Source: Aeromicrobium wangtongii (GTDB lineage Bacteria; Actinomycetota; Actinomycetes; Propionibacteriales; Nocardioidaceae). From it: DNA of 64,000 nucleotides. The stretch is from the NCBI RefSeq assembly GCF_024584515.1, contig NZ_CP102173.1, positions 310,001 to 374,000 of the forward strand, in the 5' to 3' direction. The notes under the pieces were generated by a model, which was given only the letters and a program-made list of their open reading frames with translations, was not told where the DNA came from and made no database searches. Both the position numbers and the translations under genes were made by a program. Positions within the stretch are counted from its first letter, which is position 1. Every line of letters begins with the position of its first letter. Below, in pieces: positions 17,335 to 25,888 of this stretch.

Positions 17335-18552
17335 ATGCTCGTGAAGGCCCGTATGCCGCGCATCGGTCTGCTGGGTCCTGCGTTCATCGCCGCAGTGGCC
17401 TATGTCGACCCGGGCAATGTGGCCACCAACGTCTCGGCGGGCTCGAAGTTCGGCTACACCCTGGTGTGGGTCGTCGTGATGGCCAATGCCATGGCGGTGC
17501 TGGTGCAGTACCTGTCGGCGAAGCTGGGCATGGTCACCGGGATGTCCCTGGCCGGCCACATGGGGCAGCGCCTGCCGCGGAGACGGCGGATCGCGTTCTG
17601 GTTGCAGGCCGAGGCGATCGCGGTGGCCACCGACCTGGCCGAGGTCGTCGGCGGGGCCATCGCCCTCAACCTGCTGTTCGACCTGCCGCTCATGGTCGGT
17701 GCGGTCATCACCGCGGCCGTGGCCATGGTGATCCTGCGCATCGGCGACGTGCGCGGGCAGCACGCGCTGGAACGCGTCATCATCGGCTTCCTGATGCTGA
17801 TCGCCGTCGGTTTCATGGCCGGGTTGTTCATCGACCCGCCACCCGCCGGCCCGCTCGCGGGAGGCCTGGTCCCGTCGTTCGAGGGTGCCGAGAGCGTCCT
17901 GCTGGCCTCCGGCATCATCGGGGCGACCGTCATGCCGCACGTCATCTACCTGCACTCGAGCCTCACGACGTCCCGGCTGGGCAGCCGCGGCGAGGGCCGC
18001 AGCATGCGGGAGCTGCTGGCCGCCACCCGCACCGATGTGGCGCTGGCGCTGATCCTGGCGGGGGTGCTGAACCTGTCGCTGCTGGTCGTCGCCGCGACCA
18101 GCCTGGACGGCCTGCCGGGCACCGACACCCTCGAGGGCGTGCACGCCGTGGTGACCTCCGAGCTGGGTGCCGGCGTCGCGCTGCTGTTCGCGGTGGCGCT
18201 CCTCGGCTCCGGCCTGGCGTCGACATCGGTCGGCAGCGCCGCAGGAGCCGAGGTCATGCAGGGACTGCTCGGTGTGCGCATGCCGGTCCTGTTGCGCCGG
18301 GTCATCACGCTGATCCCGGCCCTGGTCGTCCTCGGGCTGGGTGCCGAGCCGAGCCGGGCCCTCGTGGTGTCGCAGGTGGTGCTCTCGATCGGCATCCCCT
18401 TCGCGCTCGTCCCGCTCATGGTGCTGACCTCCCGTCGCGACGTCATGGGCGAGCACGTCAACGCGCGGGGGACGACGGTGGCCGCCGGGGTCGTCGCGAC
18501 GATCGTGATCGCGCTCAACCTGTCGCTGCTGTGGCTGACGTTCGTGGGTTGA
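17335..18552 (+). CDS. Nramp-family divalent metal transporter (MntH-like)
   Basis: The 405-residue polytopic protein belongs to the Nramp family of proton-coupled Mn2+/Fe2+ importers. The metal-site signature in TM1 is clear: GPAFIAAVAYVDPGNVATNV (DPGN). The TM6 motif is GATVMPHVIYLHSS (MPH), which supplies the methionine and histidine. About eleven hydrophobic helices are visible, and the C terminus ends LWLTFVG. I take the ATG at 17335; an in-frame ATG at 17323 is an alternative. No MntR-type box or manganese riboswitch is recognisable upstream. Its end overlaps a stress-sigma-like -35 element for the next gene. Confidence 0.88.
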   Translation: MLVKARMPRIGLLGPAFIAAVAYVDPGNVATNVSAGSKFGYTLVWVVVMANAMAVLVQYLSAKLGMVTGMSLAGHMGQRLPRRRRIAFWLQAEAIAVATDLAEVVGGAIALNLLFDLPLMVGAVITAAVAMVILRIGDVRGQHALERVIIGFLMLIAVGFMAGLFIDPPPAGPLAGGLVPSFEGAESVLLASGIIGATVMPHVIYLHSSLTTSRLGSRGEGRSMRELLAATRTDVALALILAGVLNLSLLVVAATSLDGLPGTDTLEGVHAVVTSELGAGVALLFAVALLGSGLASTSVGSAAGAEVMQGLLGVRMPVLLRRVITLIPALVVLGLGAEPSRALVVSQVVLSIGIPFALVPLMVLTSRRDVMGEHVNARGTTVAAGVVATIVIALNLSLLWLTFVG

Positions 18553-18572
18553 GTCACGCCTCGCGGGGTACT
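18547..18572 (+). promoter_or_regulatory. Alternative-sigma-like promoter of the CPA1 antiporter gene
   Basis: GGTTG (18547-18551), 14 bases, then GGGTACT (18566-18572) closely resembles SigB/SigF-type promoters. The -10 lies 8 bases before the GTG start. Confidence 0.45.
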
Positions 18573-18580
18573 GCCGTCGG

Positions 18581-19903
18581 GTGGAGCACCTGATCGACGC
18601 CAACTTCGTGTATCTGCTGATCGGGCTGGCGCTCCTGATCGCGGTCGTCCTGCCCGCGGCCCTGCGCACCGTGGCGCTCTCACCGCCCGTCGTGCTGCTG
18701 GCGCTCGGGGCGCTGATGGGGCTGCTGCCGCTGCCGGACGCGGCCCAGCTCAAGCCGATCGAGGACCGCGCCGTCCTGGAGCACCTGACTGAGCTCACGG
18801 TCATCATCTCGCTGATGGGGGTGGGGCTGGCGCTCGACCGTCCCCTGAACATCCGTTCGTGGGCGTCGTGGCAGCGTTGGGGAGCGACGTGGCGGCTGCT
18901 CGCGATCGGCATGCCGCTGGCGATCGCGACGACCGCCTGGCTCGGCTGGTGGGTGTTGGGCCTTGCCCCGGCCTCGGCGATCCTGCTGGGTGCCGCGCTC
19001 GCCCCCACCGACCCGGTGCTGGCCTCCGACGTCCAGGTCGAGGGGCCCACGACCGACGAGGCCGATGAGGAGAAGATCGACGAGCGCGACGAGGTGCGGT
19101 TCGCCCTGACGTCCGAAGCGGGCCTGAACGACGGGATGGCCTTCCCGTTCGTGCACCTGGCGATCCTCGTGGCCGGTGCCACGACCCTCGGCGACTGGGG
19201 GCCGACGTGGTTCGCCTGGGACCTGGTCGGCATGGTCGTGGTGGGCGTCGTGATCGGGATGCTGACGGGCTGGGCGCTGGCCAGGGCGGCCTTCCGCTCG
19301 CGGCGGCCCTCGATCCGCACCGCCGAGACCGGTGAGCCGCTGCTGGCGCTCGCCGCGGTGCTGCTGTCCTACGGGCTGGCCCAGGTCGCCCACGGCTACG
19401 GCTTTCTCGCGGTGTTCGCCTGCGCCATGACGCTGCGATCGATGGAGCGGAGCGCCGACTACCACGCCCTGATGCACCAGGTCGTCGAGCGGCTCGAGCG
19501 TCTGCTGACGCTGATCGTCCTGCTGGTGCTCGGAGTCGCGATGACCAATGGTCTGCTGGGCTCGCTGAGCTGGCGGGGCGCCGCGCTGGGCATCGGCCTG
19601 GTGCTGGTGGTCCGCCCCGTCACGGCCTGGCTGGCCCTGCGGATCGGTGCGGGCGTGCGGACCCGCGAGGGGGAGAAGGGGCTGGGTCGCCGGGAGCGGC
19701 TCGCGACGGCCTTCTTCGGCATCCGGGGCATCGGCTCGATCTACTACCTGGCCTATGCCACCGGTGCCGAGGAGTTCAGCGACGTCGACACCCTGTGGTC
19801 GACGGTCGCCTTCGTGATCGCGGTGTCGGTCGTCCTGCACGGGGTCACGGCCACCCCGGTCATGCGATGGCTGGACGACCGCCGAGCCACGGTCGAGAAT
19901 TGA
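18581..19903 (+). CDS. CPA1-family Na+(K+)/H+ antiporter
   Basis: The 440-residue membrane protein has about twelve helices and the CPA1 hallmark residues: APTDPVLASDVQVEGP near residue 145 and a SEAGLNDGMAFPFV segment near residue 180. The paired Asp of the ion-binding helix sits in GLNDGMA. A GIRGIGSIYYL helix near residue 384 is also conserved. It should exchange cytoplasmic Na+ or K+ for external protons and so aid pH and salt homeostasis. The GTG start at 18581 is preceded by a GGTTG-N14-GGGTAC promoter, which suggests stress control. The Fpg/Nei gene follows after 3 bases. Confidence 0.88.
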   Translation: MEHLIDANFVYLLIGLALLIAVVLPAALRTVALSPPVVLLALGALMGLLPLPDAAQLKPIEDRAVLEHLTELTVIISLMGVGLALDRPLNIRSWASWQRWGATWRLLAIGMPLAIATTAWLGWWVLGLAPASAILLGAALAPTDPVLASDVQVEGPTTDEADEEKIDERDEVRFALTSEAGLNDGMAFPFVHLAILVAGATTLGDWGPTWFAWDLVGMVVVGVVIGMLTGWALARAAFRSRRPSIRTAETGEPLLALAAVLLSYGLAQVAHGYGFLAVFACAMTLRSMERSADYHALMHQVVERLERLLTLIVLLVLGVAMTNGLLGSLSWRGAALGIGLVLVVRPVTAWLALRIGAGVRTREGEKGLGRRERLATAFFGIRGIGSIYYLAYATGAEEFSDVDTLWSTVAFVIAVSVVLHGVTATPVMRWLDDRRATVEN

Positions 19904-19906
19904 CCC

Positions 19907-20767
19907 ATGCCCGAGCTGCCCGAGGTCAACGCCCTGGTCGAGTTCCTCGACGCGCAGATGGCCGGGGCGGTCGTCGCCGGGGTCGAGCTGGCGTCCTTCG
20001 CGGTGCTGAAGACCTATGACCCGCCGGCGTCCGCACTGCAGGGCATGGAGGTCACCGGGGTCAGCCGGCACGGCAAGTTCATCGACATCGACGTCAGCGG
20101 CATCCATGTGATCATCCACCTGGCGAAGGCGGGTTGGCTGCGATGGTCCGAGAAGCTGCCCGACACCCGGCTCAAGCTGGGAGCAAGCAACATCGCGGCG
20201 CGCGTGCGCCTGGACCGTGGGGACGGCCCGACGATCGGCTTCGACGTCACGGAGGCCGGCACCCGCAAGGGCCTGGCGATGTACATCGTCCACTCGCCGG
20301 ACGAGGTCCCCGGCGTCGCCGCACTGGGCCCCGATCCGCTCGCGCCGGGGTTCGAGCTGCGGCCGGTGCTGGCGCGGCGCATGCAGGTCAAGCGGCTGTT
20401 GCGCGACCAGAAGATCATCGCCGGGGTCGGCAACGCCTACAGCGACGAGATCCTGCACGCGGCCCGCCTGTCGCCGTTCGCGATCGCCGAGAACCTGTCG
20501 GAGGACGAGATCGGCCGCCTGGAGGATGCCGTGCAGACCGTCTTGCGCGAGGCCGTCGAGGAGGCGCGGGGCAAGCCGGCGGACGAGCTGAAGGACGACA
20601 AGCGCACCCGCATGCGCGTGCACGGCCGGGCGGGGGAGACCTGCCCCGTCTGCGGCGACACCGTGCTGGAGGTCGTCTACGCCGACTCCTCGCTGCAGTA
20701 CTGCCCCACGTGCCAGACCGGCGGCAAGCCGCTCAAGGACCGGACGACGAGCAAGTTCCTGAAGTAG
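19907..20767 (+). CDS. Fpg/Nei-family DNA glycosylase
   Basis: The 286-residue base-excision repair enzyme has the catalytic N terminus MPELPEVNALVEFL (Pro2 nucleophile and Glu3). A helix-two-turn-helix segment is DQKIIAGVGNAYSDEILHAA (near residue 166). The C-terminal zinc finger has CPVCGD ... YCPTCQTGGKPLKDRTTSKFLK. It removes oxidised bases such as 8-oxoguanine or oxidised pyrimidines and nicks at the abasic site. The exact specificity (MutM or Nei) is uncertain: the K of the usual Fpg loop is present, but the sequence is closer to actinobacterial 'Fpg/Nei' paralogs. It is 3 bases after the antiporter gene and co-transcribed. Confidence 0.9.
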   Translation: MPELPEVNALVEFLDAQMAGAVVAGVELASFAVLKTYDPPASALQGMEVTGVSRHGKFIDIDVSGIHVIIHLAKAGWLRWSEKLPDTRLKLGASNIAARVRLDRGDGPTIGFDVTEAGTRKGLAMYIVHSPDEVPGVAALGPDPLAPGFELRPVLARRMQVKRLLRDQKIIAGVGNAYSDEILHAARLSPFAIAENLSEDEIGRLEDAVQTVLREAVEEARGKPADELKDDKRTRMRVHGRAGETCPVCGDTVLEVVYADSSLQYCPTCQTGGKPLKDRTTSKFLK

Positions 20768-20773
20768 CCGGGG

Positions 20774-21601
20774 CTAGCCGGCGGCCACCAGGGCGACCGC
20801 GACCGCGGCGGCCAGCAGGCCGACCCCCTGCCAGCGCTGCACCCGCTCGCGCAGGACGACCGCGGCCAGCAGCACCGTGCTGGCCGGGTAGAGCGATGAG
20901 ATCACCGAGACCACCGACAGCAGGCCGTGCTGGGTCGCGTAGAGGAACGCCCCCTGGGCGACGGCCCCGAGCGGCCCCATCATGGTGGCCTTCCACGCGG
21001 CTCGTTCCCGCGGGATCCACGACTGCCGCAGGACGATGGCCGTCACGATGATGCTCAGGATCGACGTGATCTGTGACATCGCGAGCGGGTACAGGCCGCC
21101 GTCCTCGCCCACCTGGCCCAGGCAGGTGAACAACAGGCCGAAGCCGATGCCCGCCAGCACGCCGTCCAGGACACCGGAACGGTGGGCGGGGCTGTCGTCC
21201 GACACCCGCGAGATCAGGACGATCGCCGGGAAGGCCAGGATGACCCCGAGCAGCGTCAAGGACGACGGACGCTCCCCGGTCGCCAGGCCGACCGCGACCG
21301 GGATGAGGGCGGTGCCGACGCCGGACAGCGGCGCCACGACGCTCATCCGCGCCGTGGACAGGCCGCGATACAGGAAGGCGGCACCGAAACCGCCGCCCAG
21401 CCCGGCCAGCGCGCCGTACGCCAGGTCGTGCGTGGTCGGGGACCCGCCCACGATCAGTGCCGCTGCGATGCTGAGGACGCCGGACGACGACTGGCCGACG
21501 ACCGCGATCTGCCAGGGCGGTACCCGTTTGGAGAAGATGCCGCCGAGGAAGTCGGAGGTGCCGTAGGCCCATGCCGACAGCAGGGACAGGAGGATTGCCA
21601 C
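20774..21601 (-). CDS. EamA/DMT-family transporter
   Basis: A 275-residue permease of about ten helices in two EamA repeats. It begins VAILLSLLSAWAYGTSDFLG and includes AAFLYRGLSTARMSVVAPLSGVG at the end of the first repeat and SSLYPASTVLLAAVVLRERV in the second. It has only weak resemblance to the transporter at 1512. The GTG start at 21601 is set by a TATGCT box 6 bases upstream. It is divergent from the 210-residue membrane protein gene with overlapping -10 boxes, and convergent with the Fpg gene (6 bases apart). Substrate unknown. Confidence 0.8.
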   Translation of the reverse strand: MAILLSLLSAWAYGTSDFLGGIFSKRVPPWQIAVVGQSSSGVLSIAAALIVGGSPTTHDLAYGALAGLGGGFGAAFLYRGLSTARMSVVAPLSGVGTALIPVAVGLATGERPSSLTLLGVILAFPAIVLISRVSDDSPAHRSGVLDGVLAGIGFGLLFTCLGQVGEDGGLYPLAMSQITSILSIIVTAIVLRQSWIPRERAAWKATMMGPLGAVAQGAFLYATQHGLLSVVSVISSLYPASTVLLAAVVLRERVQRWQGVGLLAAAVAVALVAAG

Positions 21602-21607
21602 CGGCGC

Positions 21608-21617
21608 AGCATACGAT
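21608..21617. promoter_or_regulatory. Overlapping divergent -10 boxes
   Basis: TATGCT on the minus strand (21608-21613) and TACGAT on the plus strand (21612-21617) share two bases. They lie 6 and 8 bases from the start codons at 21601 and 21626 respectively. Both transcripts would be leaderless. Confidence 0.5.
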
Positions 21618-21625
21618 GCATGAGT

Positions 21626-22258
21626 ATGAGATTCCGCCGCACAGGAGCGCTGGGTGCGCACGCCAATGCCGCCGTCCACGAGTTCGCCGCACGCGTGGAC
21701 GGAGGGACGACCGAGGTGGCCGCCCGGGCCGCCCAGGTCATCACCGTGGCCGTGCGACTCCTGCGCATCCCCACGGCGCTGATCGGTCTCGGGTCGATCC
21801 CGTTCATCGTCGCCGCGCTCGTGATCGCGATCCTGTCCGGCGGTGTGGCCGGGCTGGTGCTCGGCCTGCTCGGGCTGGTCATGGCCGGAGCCAATGTGGT
21901 GTTCTGGATCCGCCGGCGCAATCTGCTCAAGGCCGTCGACGATCCCGACCAGCTGGCCACGGAGCTGGCCATCATGCTCACGATGACCGGCAAGGTCGAC
22001 GAGGCCCGGGGTGCACTGACCCGGATCGCCGGCGGCGGCGGCTGGCGCGTCCTGGAACGGCTGCGCGGTCTGTGGCAGGGCGCGCAGATCCCGGGACGGT
22101 GGATCGACCAGATCGACGACCTGCCGCGGGCCCGCTACTTCGGGCCACCCCGTCTCGGGACGACCATCTCGATGGCCGTCACGGCGCTGTGGCTCGTGCC
22201 GATCTCGGTGATCGTGGCCCTGTTCGCCGTGATCGGGTACCTCGCCGGTTCGCTCTGA
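21626..22258 (+). CDS. Membrane protein of unknown function
   Basis: This 210-residue protein has an N-terminal amphipathic region (AHANAAVHEFAARV) and two adjacent hydrophobic helices around residues 52-90 (TALIGLGSIPFIVAALVIAI; GVAGLVLGLLGLVMAGANVVF). A cytoplasmic-looking helical stretch follows, with the KVDEARGALTRIAGGGGWR segment, and a final helix (LWLVPISVIVALFAVIGYLAG). I do not recognise a named family. The start at 21626 follows a TACGAT box; an ATG at 21620 is possible. It is convergent with the STAND ATPase gene, 4 bases away. Confidence 0.65.
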   Translation: MRFRRTGALGAHANAAVHEFAARVDGGTTEVAARAAQVITVAVRLLRIPTALIGLGSIPFIVAALVIAILSGGVAGLVLGLLGLVMAGANVVFWIRRRNLLKAVDDPDQLATELAIMLTMTGKVDEARGALTRIAGGGGWRVLERLRGLWQGAQIPGRWIDQIDDLPRARYFGPPRLGTTISMAVTALWLVPISVIVALFAVIGYLAGSL

Positions 22259-22262
22259 GCCG

Positions 22263-24659
22263 TCAGGCCCCCGGCCCCGACATCTCGGCGCTGCGGCCCA
22301 TGCGGTCACGGATCGCCGGGGTGAGGTCGGTCGCGCGCCGTGCCATGTCCAGGACGGACTGGGCGACGCGGCCGGCGAACCACCGCGCGCCGTGGGCGTC
22401 CAGCTCGTCGGCCAGGGCCACGATGGCAGGGATGTCGTAGTCGCGAACGGCCCGGGCGAAGTCCTGCCAGATCAGCGGGGTGCCGCTGGGGTCGACGAGG
22501 TGGTCGACCGCGTCGCCCAGCATGCCGACCTGCGGTGGCCCGCCGATGAGCACGGCGGTGCCGGCGGCCTCGATCTGGGTCAGCAGCAGGTGCCGTTCGC
22601 GGGCCTCGTCGATGACGCCGCCGAGAATCTCCATCGCCAGCTCCGGCTCGGCCAGCGCATCGTGGGTGCTGGCGAGCATGACCCGCCGGATCAGCTCGAG
22701 ATGGGGGACCCGGGACGGGTGCCGGTTCGCCTCGGCCAAGAGGACGCGCGCCTCGTCGGGACGGCCCGTCTGCACGAGGCACTCCGCGGTCATGGCCTCG
22801 ACCCAGCCGCGGACCTGGTGCGGGTCGTGGCTGCCGACGCCGGCGAGGAACTCCGCAGAGGCAGCCAGGGCCGCCGGGATGTCGCCGCGTCCCATCGAGA
22901 CGTACGTCTGCAGGGCCGCGGCGAGCCGACCGCTACCGGTGCGGGCGAACACGCCGGACGCGTACTCGCGCAGGGCATGGTCGGCTCCCTGCAGGTCGAG
23001 GGCCGACATCAGTGACAAGATGTGGACCTCGCGCGCCATGTCGAGGTGGTACGCGGTCACCGCGTCCTGCCGCTCGGCCAGGATGGCGAGTGCGAAGTCG
23101 GCCGACTCGACGGCCTGGTCGGGGCGCCCTGCCTGGAGCAGCACCGACGAGAGGCTGGCGAAGGCCACCGCCCGGTTGCCGGTCGACAGGTCGGTCGAGA
23201 ACGCCACGGACCGCATCCGGTGCGCGAGCTTCTCGTCCCCCGAGGCCCACGACCGTGAGGTCAGGTCGGCCAGCGTGCGCACGACCTCGCGCGAGCGTCG
23301 TCGTTCCGGGTCACCGGCCACGACCGCCCGATGGGTCAGCCGGGCCCTCTCCACGTCGTCCTCGAGCAGGGTGGCCACCCGCAGGTAGGCCAGGAGCTCG
23401 TCCTCCGACAGATGGATCGGATCGAGCTGCCGGAAGACTTCCATGACCCCCTCGGGGTCGCCGAGCTCGTTGAACGCGAAGCCGCGCTCGAGCGGGGCGA
23501 CGAGCTCGTGCTGGTCGTTGACGGCCGGATCGGAGTACACCAGCGCACGTCGGTAGGCACCCAACAGATTGGCGTGCCGCGCCGCATGCGCCGCCAGACC
23601 CACCGGCAGCAGCCGGCCGGTCGAGCGCCACCAACCGGCCGCTTGTGCTGCCACGGCGGGGTGGGCCAGGGTCCGGGGCACGCTGTAGACGAAACGGTCG
23701 AACAGCTCGATGCGACGATGCGAGCTCAGTCTCCAGGCGATCAGCGTGCCCTCGGCGGGGACCGTGAACTTCAGCAGGTCGTGGCGGAGCGTCAGGACGC
23801 CGTGCGTCACCGCGGTGGCGACTGCCTCCTCGCCGCAGCAGCCGCGGGCCTCCGCCGCGTCGAGCTGGCCCAGCATGGCTGCCAGGTGCAGCAGGTCCTG
23901 GATCGGTGCGGATTCGCCCCCCCGCTCGGGCCATGCGTCCGGCAGCCCGGCGAGCAGCCGCGTGCTGGTCCCCGGACGGGCCGGGTCGGGCACGAGGACG
24001 CGGTCGACCACCACGAGGAGGCCGGACTCCACCGCGGCATCGGCCAGATGCTTCAGGACGCCGGGGGAGCCGCCGCTGCGTGCCAGCAGCAGGTCCACGA
24101 CCTCCGGATGGGGATCGGCCCCGAATCGCCCGCGCAGGAGGTCGGCGAGGGTCGCAGCGTCCAGTGGCTCGGTCGTGACCAGGGTGCCGGCGGCGGCGAG
24201 CCGCGGGTGGTCGCGCAGACCTTCGGGGGTCGTTGTCGCGACGAGCCGGATCAGGCGCCTGGTCGCCAGCCGGGTGAGCACCTCGAGGCTGTCCGCATCG
24301 CACAGGTGTGCCTCAGCCAGCACGACGTGCGGTGTCGCCGGCCGGTCGCGCAGATCTTCTGCCACCCACCGTTCGACCTCGTCCAGGTCCGGCATCGAGC
24401 GCAACGAGCTGTCGAACAGCTGCGAGACGGCCAGCCGCTCCAGGTCCTGGTCGCCGGGGCGCGCGGCGTGCCGGCTGAGGGTGCTCCCGCTGGCGGGCAG
24501 GGTGATCTCCCCGGCGAGCAGCGTGCGACCGGTGCCCGTGGGACCGACGACCAGGAGGAGCGACGACTCACCGAGACGGTCGCGGGCGTGCTCGACGAAG
24601 GTCGCCGGGAACGTCGACGGCCAGGGGCCCGCAACGGCGACAGCAGAGTCCTTCGGCAC
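22263..24659 (-). CDS. STAND-type ATPase resembling LuxR-LAL regulators, without HTH
   Basis: The 798-residue protein has an N-terminal P-loop (LLVVGPTGTGRTLLAG, residues 34-49), a Walker B-like HVVLAEAHLCDADSLEVL and winged-helix/helical regions. A long TPR-like helical array follows (for example LLAYLRVATLLEDDVERARL and VASLSSVLLQAGRPDQAVESA-type repeats) up to the C terminus. Length and layout match large ATP-binding LuxR-family (LAL/MalT-like) regulators, but the protein ends ATDLTPAIRDRMGRSAEMSG with no C-terminal LuxR HTH. It therefore may act as a signalling or scaffold ATPase. The GTG start at 24659 has a GGGGAG site and a TATCGT -10 box upstream. Its partner and target are unknown. 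Confidence 0.7.
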   Translation of the reverse strand: MPKDSAVAVAGPWPSTFPATFVEHARDRLGESSLLLVVGPTGTGRTLLAGEITLPASGSTLSRHAARPGDQDLERLAVSQLFDSSLRSMPDLDEVERWVAEDLRDRPATPHVVLAEAHLCDADSLEVLTRLATRRLIRLVATTTPEGLRDHPRLAAAGTLVTTEPLDAATLADLLRGRFGADPHPEVVDLLLARSGGSPGVLKHLADAAVESGLLVVVDRVLVPDPARPGTSTRLLAGLPDAWPERGGESAPIQDLLHLAAMLGQLDAAEARGCCGEEAVATAVTHGVLTLRHDLLKFTVPAEGTLIAWRLSSHRRIELFDRFVYSVPRTLAHPAVAAQAAGWWRSTGRLLPVGLAAHAARHANLLGAYRRALVYSDPAVNDQHELVAPLERGFAFNELGDPEGVMEVFRQLDPIHLSEDELLAYLRVATLLEDDVERARLTHRAVVAGDPERRRSREVVRTLADLTSRSWASGDEKLAHRMRSVAFSTDLSTGNRAVAFASLSSVLLQAGRPDQAVESADFALAILAERQDAVTAYHLDMAREVHILSLMSALDLQGADHALREYASGVFARTGSGRLAAALQTYVSMGRGDIPAALAASAEFLAGVGSHDPHQVRGWVEAMTAECLVQTGRPDEARVLLAEANRHPSRVPHLELIRRVMLASTHDALAEPELAMEILGGVIDEARERHLLLTQIEAAGTAVLIGGPPQVGMLGDAVDHLVDPSGTPLIWQDFARAVRDYDIPAIVALADELDAHGARWFAGRVAQSVLDMARRATDLTPAIRDRMGRSAEMSGPGA

Positions 24660-24791
24660 GTCCCGCTCCCCTCTGGGTGGCCCCGGATGCGCTCACGATA
24701 GCGGTACGGAGGGGCCAGACCGCGGGGCGGCGAGGCAGCGACCCGTCCGGACGTGCGGAATGCGGGAGCGCTGCGCGCGGTTGAGATCCAC

Positions 24792-25871
24792 GTGCCCCAG
24801 CTCTTCGACCCCCTGACCATGCGCGGCGTCACCGCGCGCAATCGCATCTGGCTGGCTGCCATGTGCCAGTACAGCTGCTTCGAGCGCGACGGGATGCCGA
24901 CCGACTGGCACCTGGTGAACCTCGGGCAGCACGCCACCGGCGGATTCGGTGTGGTGATGACCGAGGCGACAGCGGTCGTCCCGGAGGGCCGGATCAGCCC
25001 CGAGGACACCGGCATCTGGTCGGACGAGCACATCGCGCCCTGGCGCCGCATCGCCGACTTCGTCCGGGAGCAGGGTGCGGTGCCCGCGATGCAGCTCGCC
25101 CACGCCGGGCGCAAGGCGTCGACGTACGGCCTGGGCGGCTCGGACGGCACCGTGCCGCCGGCCGAAGGGGGATGGGAGCCCGTGGCTCCCTCAGCCGTGG
25201 CCTATGAGGGGTACGCGACGCCGCGCGAGCTGACCACAGCGGAGGTCGAGCAGATCCCGGCGGCCTTCGCCGCCGCTGCCGCGCGCGCCGACCGCGCCGG
25301 CTTCGACGTGGTCGAGATCCACGCCGCCCACGGCTACCTGCTCCACCAGTTCCTGTCACCGCTGTCCAACCAGCGCACCGACCAGTACGGCGGCTCGTTC
25401 GAGCACCGCACGCGCCTGGTCGTCGAGGTCGTCGATGCGGTGCGTGAGGTGTGGCCCGCGGACAAGCCGCTGTTCATCCGGTTCTCCGCGACCGACTGGG
25501 CCGACGGCGGCTGGGACGTGGAGCAGACCGCGCGCCTGTCCGGGCAGCTGAAGGGGCATGGCGTCGATCTGGTCGACGTGTCGTCCGGAGGCCTGGTCGC
25601 GCACCAGCAGATCGCCGTCTGCCCCGGCTACCAGGTGCCGTTCGCCGCCCAGGTCCGCGACGAGGCGGATGTCCCGGTCGTCGCGGTCGGTCTGATCACC
25701 GAGCCGAAGCAGGCCCAGGCCGTGCTCGACGAGGGGTCCGCCGACGCGATCATGCTGGCCCGGGTCGCCATCCGTGAGCCCGGCTGGCCGCTGCGGGCCG
25801 CGCACGAGCTGGGCCTGGAGGCCAAGGACGCCCCGTATCCGCCCCAGCACGTCCGTGGTGCGTGGCGCTGA
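24792..25871 (+). CDS. Old Yellow Enzyme-family NADH:flavin oxidoreductase (YqjM-like)
   Basis: This 359-residue FMN-dependent TIM-barrel ene-reductase begins [20 protein letters not shown]. It has [10 protein letters not shown] (the cysteine that tunes FMN in thermophilic-like OYEs), [12 protein letters not shown], the substrate-binding [23 protein letters not shown] block, and DVSSGGL ... [12 protein letters not shown] at the phosphate site. It would reduce activated C=C bonds using NAD(P)H. The GTG at 24792 is preferred over an ATG at 24753 because family members begin close to that point. purL starts 17 bases downstream from its own promoter. Confidence 0.9.
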   Translation: MPQLFDPLTMRGVTARNRIWLAAMCQYSCFERDGMPTDWHLVNLGQHATGGFGVVMTEATAVVPEGRISPEDTGIWSDEHIAPWRRIADFVREQGAVPAMQLAHAGRKASTYGLGGSDGTVPPAEGGWEPVAPSAVAYEGYATPRELTTAEVEQIPAAFAAAAARADRAGFDVVEIHAAHGYLLHQFLSPLSNQRTDQYGGSFEHRTRLVVEVVDAVREVWPADKPLFIRFSATDWADGGWDVEQTARLSGQLKGHGVDLVDVSSGGLVAHQQIAVCPGYQVPFAAQVRDEADVPVVAVGLITEPKQAQAVLDEGSADAIMLARVAIREPGWPLRAAHELGLEAKDAPYPPQHVRGAWR

Positions 25872-25875
25872 CCGA

Positions 25876-25881
25876 TAGGAT
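25876..25881 (+). promoter_or_regulatory. -10 box of the purL promoter
   Basis: TAGGAT lies 7 bases before the GTG of purL, in the 17-base gap after the oxidoreductase gene. It is identical in sequence and spacing to the purS box. Confidence 0.5.
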
Positions 25882-25888
25882 CGGGCGC

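Noticed and set aside
17254-19320. 688-residue minus-strand open frame
   Set aside because: It is antisense to the Nramp and CPA1 genes, has His/Gln/Arg-rich low-complexity composition typical of GC-rich shadow frames, and covers two well-supported genes.
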